8,789 nt of DNA from Alphaproteobacteria bacterium. Its GTDB lineage: Bacteria; Pseudomonadota; Alphaproteobacteria; Rhizobiales; Hyphomicrobiaceae. The DNA is taken from positions 1 through 8,789 of the forward strand of contig JAJRRE010000468.1 of the NCBI GenBank assembly GCA_024279745.1, in the 5' to 3' direction. Under the pieces are notes generated by a model, which made no database searches, was not told the origin of the DNA, and saw nothing but the letters and a program-made list of their open reading frames with translations. Positions 6,984 through 8,789 of the stretch are shown here, piece by piece. Both the position numbers and the translations under genes were made by a program. Position 1 is the stretch's first letter. The number at the start of each line of letters is the position of its first letter.

Positions 6984-7027
6984 ACGGTGGGCGAAACACC
7001 GTGGCAACCTCGTGTCAACTGGATGCC
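6984..7027 (+). promoter_or_regulatory. Paired hairpins in the 5' leader of the dehydratase gene
   Basis: ACGGTG (6984-6989) pairs perfectly with CACCGT (6997-7002) around the 7-base loop GGCGAAA. The next base begins a second stem in which GGCA (7003-7006) pairs with TGCC (7024-7027), and CC (7008-7009) with GG (7021-7022) after an A/A mismatch. The stems abut and could stack. The structure ends 13 bases before the GGAG ribosome-binding site, so it could modulate translation. No T tract follows, so it is not a terminator. It matches no riboswitch family I can recognise. Confidence 0.35.
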
Positions 7028-7050
7028 TTCGTTTGAAATTGGAGCTGGGT

Positions 7051-8789
7051 TTGGATAGTTTTGACCGTCTTGTGCGGCTGCCGCGCGCTGTGAAACGGCT
7101 TATGCTCATGATCAATGATGGGGCGCTGTTGGCGCTGGCTGTCTGGCTGGCTTTTTCGCTTCGGCTTGGCGAATTTTATGTGCCGCCCAATTTACCATTT
7201 TTTGTCTTGTTGATGGTCGTGCCGGTTTTTGGTGTCATTGTTTTTCAAAGTTTTGGCCTGTATCGATTAGTGACCCGTTATATCGATATGGTTGGCAATC
7301 GGCGAATTTTATACGCTATGAGCGTTACCGTGCTGGCTTGGGGGACGGTGGTTGCAATGACCCGCGTGGACGGAATTTTTCCACGCTCGGCTTTTATTTT
7401 GGTTTGGCTGTTGGGCATGGTATTGACCATCGGCGCGCGCACGCTCATCGCCAATTTGCTGGGCACCGCTGTAGCCCACCAAACCGTTTCAAAACTCGAT
7501 CGGATCAACGTCCTTATCTTTGGCGCAGGCAGTGCGGGAAATGTGTTGGCCAAAGAACTTGAGCAGGGCGGGAGCCATCACCCAATTGCTTTTATCGATG
7601 ATGACGCTTCCTTGTGGCGGCAGAAAGTTGGCCGCATCAAGGTACGCGCGCCCGATAAGATTGGCGAGTTGATCGCACGCCATAACGTGACGGAAATATT
7701 GCTGGCACTGCCATCTACAACACGCAAACGGCGACAGGAAATTGTGGCCTCATTGGAGGCCTATCCTGTCAGCGTAAAAACAGTACCAAGTCTAGGCGAG
7801 ATTGCCAGCGGGAAAATTTCCATATCCGATATTCGCTCTATCAGTGTCGATGATATTTTGGGCCGCGATCCGGTTCCGCCCGACGTGACATTGCTGACGC
7901 GCGATGTTCAAGGCAAATGCGTGTTGATCACCGGTGCAGGCGGCTCAATTGGTTCGGAACTGGCGCGGCAGGTTTTGCAGCTCAACCCAGCTACGCTTAT
8001 TCTTTTTGAATTATCCGAAGTGGCTTTGTACGATATCGAGATGGAAATCCGCGAACGCGCAGTACGGCAAGAAAATGCTTTTGGCCAGGACAAGGCGGCG
8101 GGCGCCAACCAGCAGGCCAACCAGCCTGAGACGGTCAAGCCCCAGTCTATCAAACCCCAGTCTGTCAAAATTATCGCCCGGCTGGGCAATACACTCGATA
8201 GTACCGCCATGCGCCGCCTGTTGGAGGAGTATAACGTGGCAACAGTATATCATGCAGCCGCCTACAAGCATGTGCCAATTGTCGAGCTAAATCCGATTTC
8301 GGGGTTGCGCAATAATACATTTGGAACTTTGGCGATGGTGGAGGCGGCGCAAGCGGCGCAAGTGGAGCGTTTTGTATTGATCTCGACCGACAAAGCAGTG
8401 CGCCCAACCAATGTCATGGGCGCCAGCAAGCGTCTGGCCGAGTTGGTTCTGCAGGCGCACGCGGCGCGTGGCAACGGCACCACAATTTTTACCATGGTGC
8501 GCTTTGGCAATGTCCTTGCCTCATCGGGGTCAGTTGTGCGCCGGTTCACGGCACAGATCAAAGCGGGCGGACCGGTGACCGTTACGGACCGCGAGATTAT
8601 TCGCTATTTCATGTCCATTCCTGAAGCGGCGCAATTGGTGATCCAGGCGGGGGCAATGGCGCGGGGCGGCGATGTTTTCTTGCTCGATATGGGCGAGCCG
8701 GTAAAAATTGATCAACTGGCCCGCATCATGATCACACTGGCGGGATTTCAGGTTGATGACAGTTTAGAAAATGGCGGTGACGGCGGCGA
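7051..8789 (+). CDS. Membrane-bound NDP-sugar 4,6-dehydratase (WbpM/PglF/FlaA1-like), 3' end cut by window
   Basis: The frame stays open from 6964 to the window end. I chose TTG 7051 because GGAG (7041-7044) lies 6 bases upstream and the first residues (LDSFDRLVRLPRAVKRLM) align with WbpM-type N-termini; the first in-frame ATG is 7102. The 579 visible residues contain hydrophobic membrane segments at about 24-40, 49-68, 88-104 and 114-138. A first Rossmann domain follows with GAGSAG (158-163), then the catalytic Rossmann domain with GAGGSIGSEL (295-304), YHAAAYKHVP (400-409) and STDKAVRPTNVMGASKR (445-461). Methionine 456 holds the place of the usual SDR tyrosine, giving the Ser-Met-Lys arrangement described for WbpM; K460 is present. 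Family members convert UDP-GlcNAc to its 4-keto-6-deoxy derivative for O-antigen, capsule or glycoprotein sugars. A low-complexity stretch at residues 341-373 interrupts the catalytic domain. Only the end of the C-terminal region is missing. Confidence 0.93.
   Translation, partial: MDSFDRLVRLPRAVKRLMLMINDGALLALAVWLAFSLRLGEFYVPPNLPFFVLLMVVPVFGVIVFQSFGLYRLVTRYIDMVGNRRILYAMSVTVLAWGTVVAMTRVDGIFPRSAFILVWLLGMVLTIGARTLIANLLGTAVAHQTVSKLDRINVLIFGAGSAGNVLAKELEQGGSHHPIAFIDDDASLWRQKVGRIKVRAPDKIGELIARHNVTEILLALPSTTRKRRQEIVASLEAYPVSVKTVPSLGEIASGKISISDIRSISVDDILGRDPVPPDVTLLTRDVQGKCVLITGAGGSIGSELARQVLQLNPATLILFELSEVALYDIEMEIRERAVRQENAFGQDKAAGANQQANQPETVKPQSIKPQSVKIIARLGNTLDSTAMRRLLEEYNVATVYHAAAYKHVPIVELNPISGLRNNTFGTLAMVEAAQAAQVERFVLISTDKAVRPTNVMGASKRLAELVLQAHAARGNGTTIFTMVRFGNVLASSGSVVRRFTAQIKAGGPVTVTDREIIRYFMSIPEAAQLVIQAGAMARGGDVFLLDMGEPVKIDQLARIMITLAGFQVDDSLENGGDGG
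8104..8166 (+). repeat. Short in-frame repeats inside the dehydratase insertion
   Basis: GCCAACCAG occurs at 8104-8112 and 8116-8124 (encoding AN-Q, Q, AN-Q). A 15-bp unit starting AAGCCCCAGTCT at 8137-8151 is repeated with two changes at 8152-8166, encoding KPQSI then KPQSV. All copies keep the reading frame. Confidence 0.85.

Larger units (their letters stand above)
6683..7050. other. Gene-free region with G9 tract and structured leader before the dehydratase
   Basis: No recognised gene is present. An open frame at 6728-6940 starts with TTG, has no ribosome-binding site I can see and no family motif, so I do not call it. Visible features are the 10-bp direct repeat TTGGCAATGT (6709-6718 and 6756-6765), a run of nine G (6775-6783), the 8-bp palindrome CGGTACCG (6892-6899), a promoter candidate at 6925-6953 and two adjacent hairpins at 6984-7027 just before the dehydratase ribosome-binding site. 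Confidence 0.6.

Noticed and set aside
6990..7010. GAAACACCGTGGCAACC resembles the GAAACCCGGCAACC core of SAM-I riboswitches
   Set aside because: The resemblance is interrupted, the closing P1 stem and the other conserved joining segments are not found, and the downstream gene is not a methionine or SAM gene.
8410..8432. Methionine in place of the catalytic tyrosine in the dehydratase YxxxK motif
   Set aside because: This is the known Ser-Met-Lys variant of the large membrane-bound WbpM-type enzymes, not a defect.

Overview
The window looks like an alphaproteobacterial chromosome segment of moderate GC content. This is inferred from a PrtD/PrtE-type secretion pair, the style of the sugar-nucleotide genes and the base composition. 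I cannot name a genus. All recognisable genes lie on the + strand.

Region 1 (1-4161) is a type I secretion locus. It starts with the C-terminal end of an RTX (calcium-binding nonapeptide repeat) secreted protein, cut by the window edge. A 486-base gene-free stretch with tandem and inverted repeats follows. Next come a PrtD-type ABC transporter/ATPase and, in a 1-base TAATG overlap, an HlyD/PrtE-type membrane fusion protein. Together these form the inner-membrane and periplasmic part of a type I exporter that presumably secretes the RTX protein. The outer-membrane TolC-like partner is not in view.

Region 2 (4162-8789) holds sugar-nucleotide genes of a surface-polysaccharide or glycan cluster: an RmlD-type 4-keto-sugar reductase, a DegT/DnrJ/EryC1/StrS PLP aminotransferase, and a membrane-bound WbpM/PglF/FlaA1-type NDP-sugar 4,6-dehydratase that runs off the right end. 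The dehydratase makes a 4-keto-6-deoxy sugar, which an aminotransferase or a reductase could then convert, so the three may act in one pathway. RmlD could instead serve dTDP-L-rhamnose synthesis with rmlABC located elsewhere. Each of these genes has its own leader of about 200-370 bases, so they look like separate transcription units rather than a tight operon.

The most unusual features are in-frame short tandem repeats that add low-complexity Q/A/P/T/K-rich segments to two proteins (the ABC transporter tail and a loop inside the dehydratase Rossmann domain), a G9 tract and a hairpin-rich leader before the dehydratase, and a TATAG box at nearly the same distance upstream of each of the three sugar genes. 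I saw no clear new defence or mobile system, no CRISPR array, no tRNA or rRNA and no insertion sequence.
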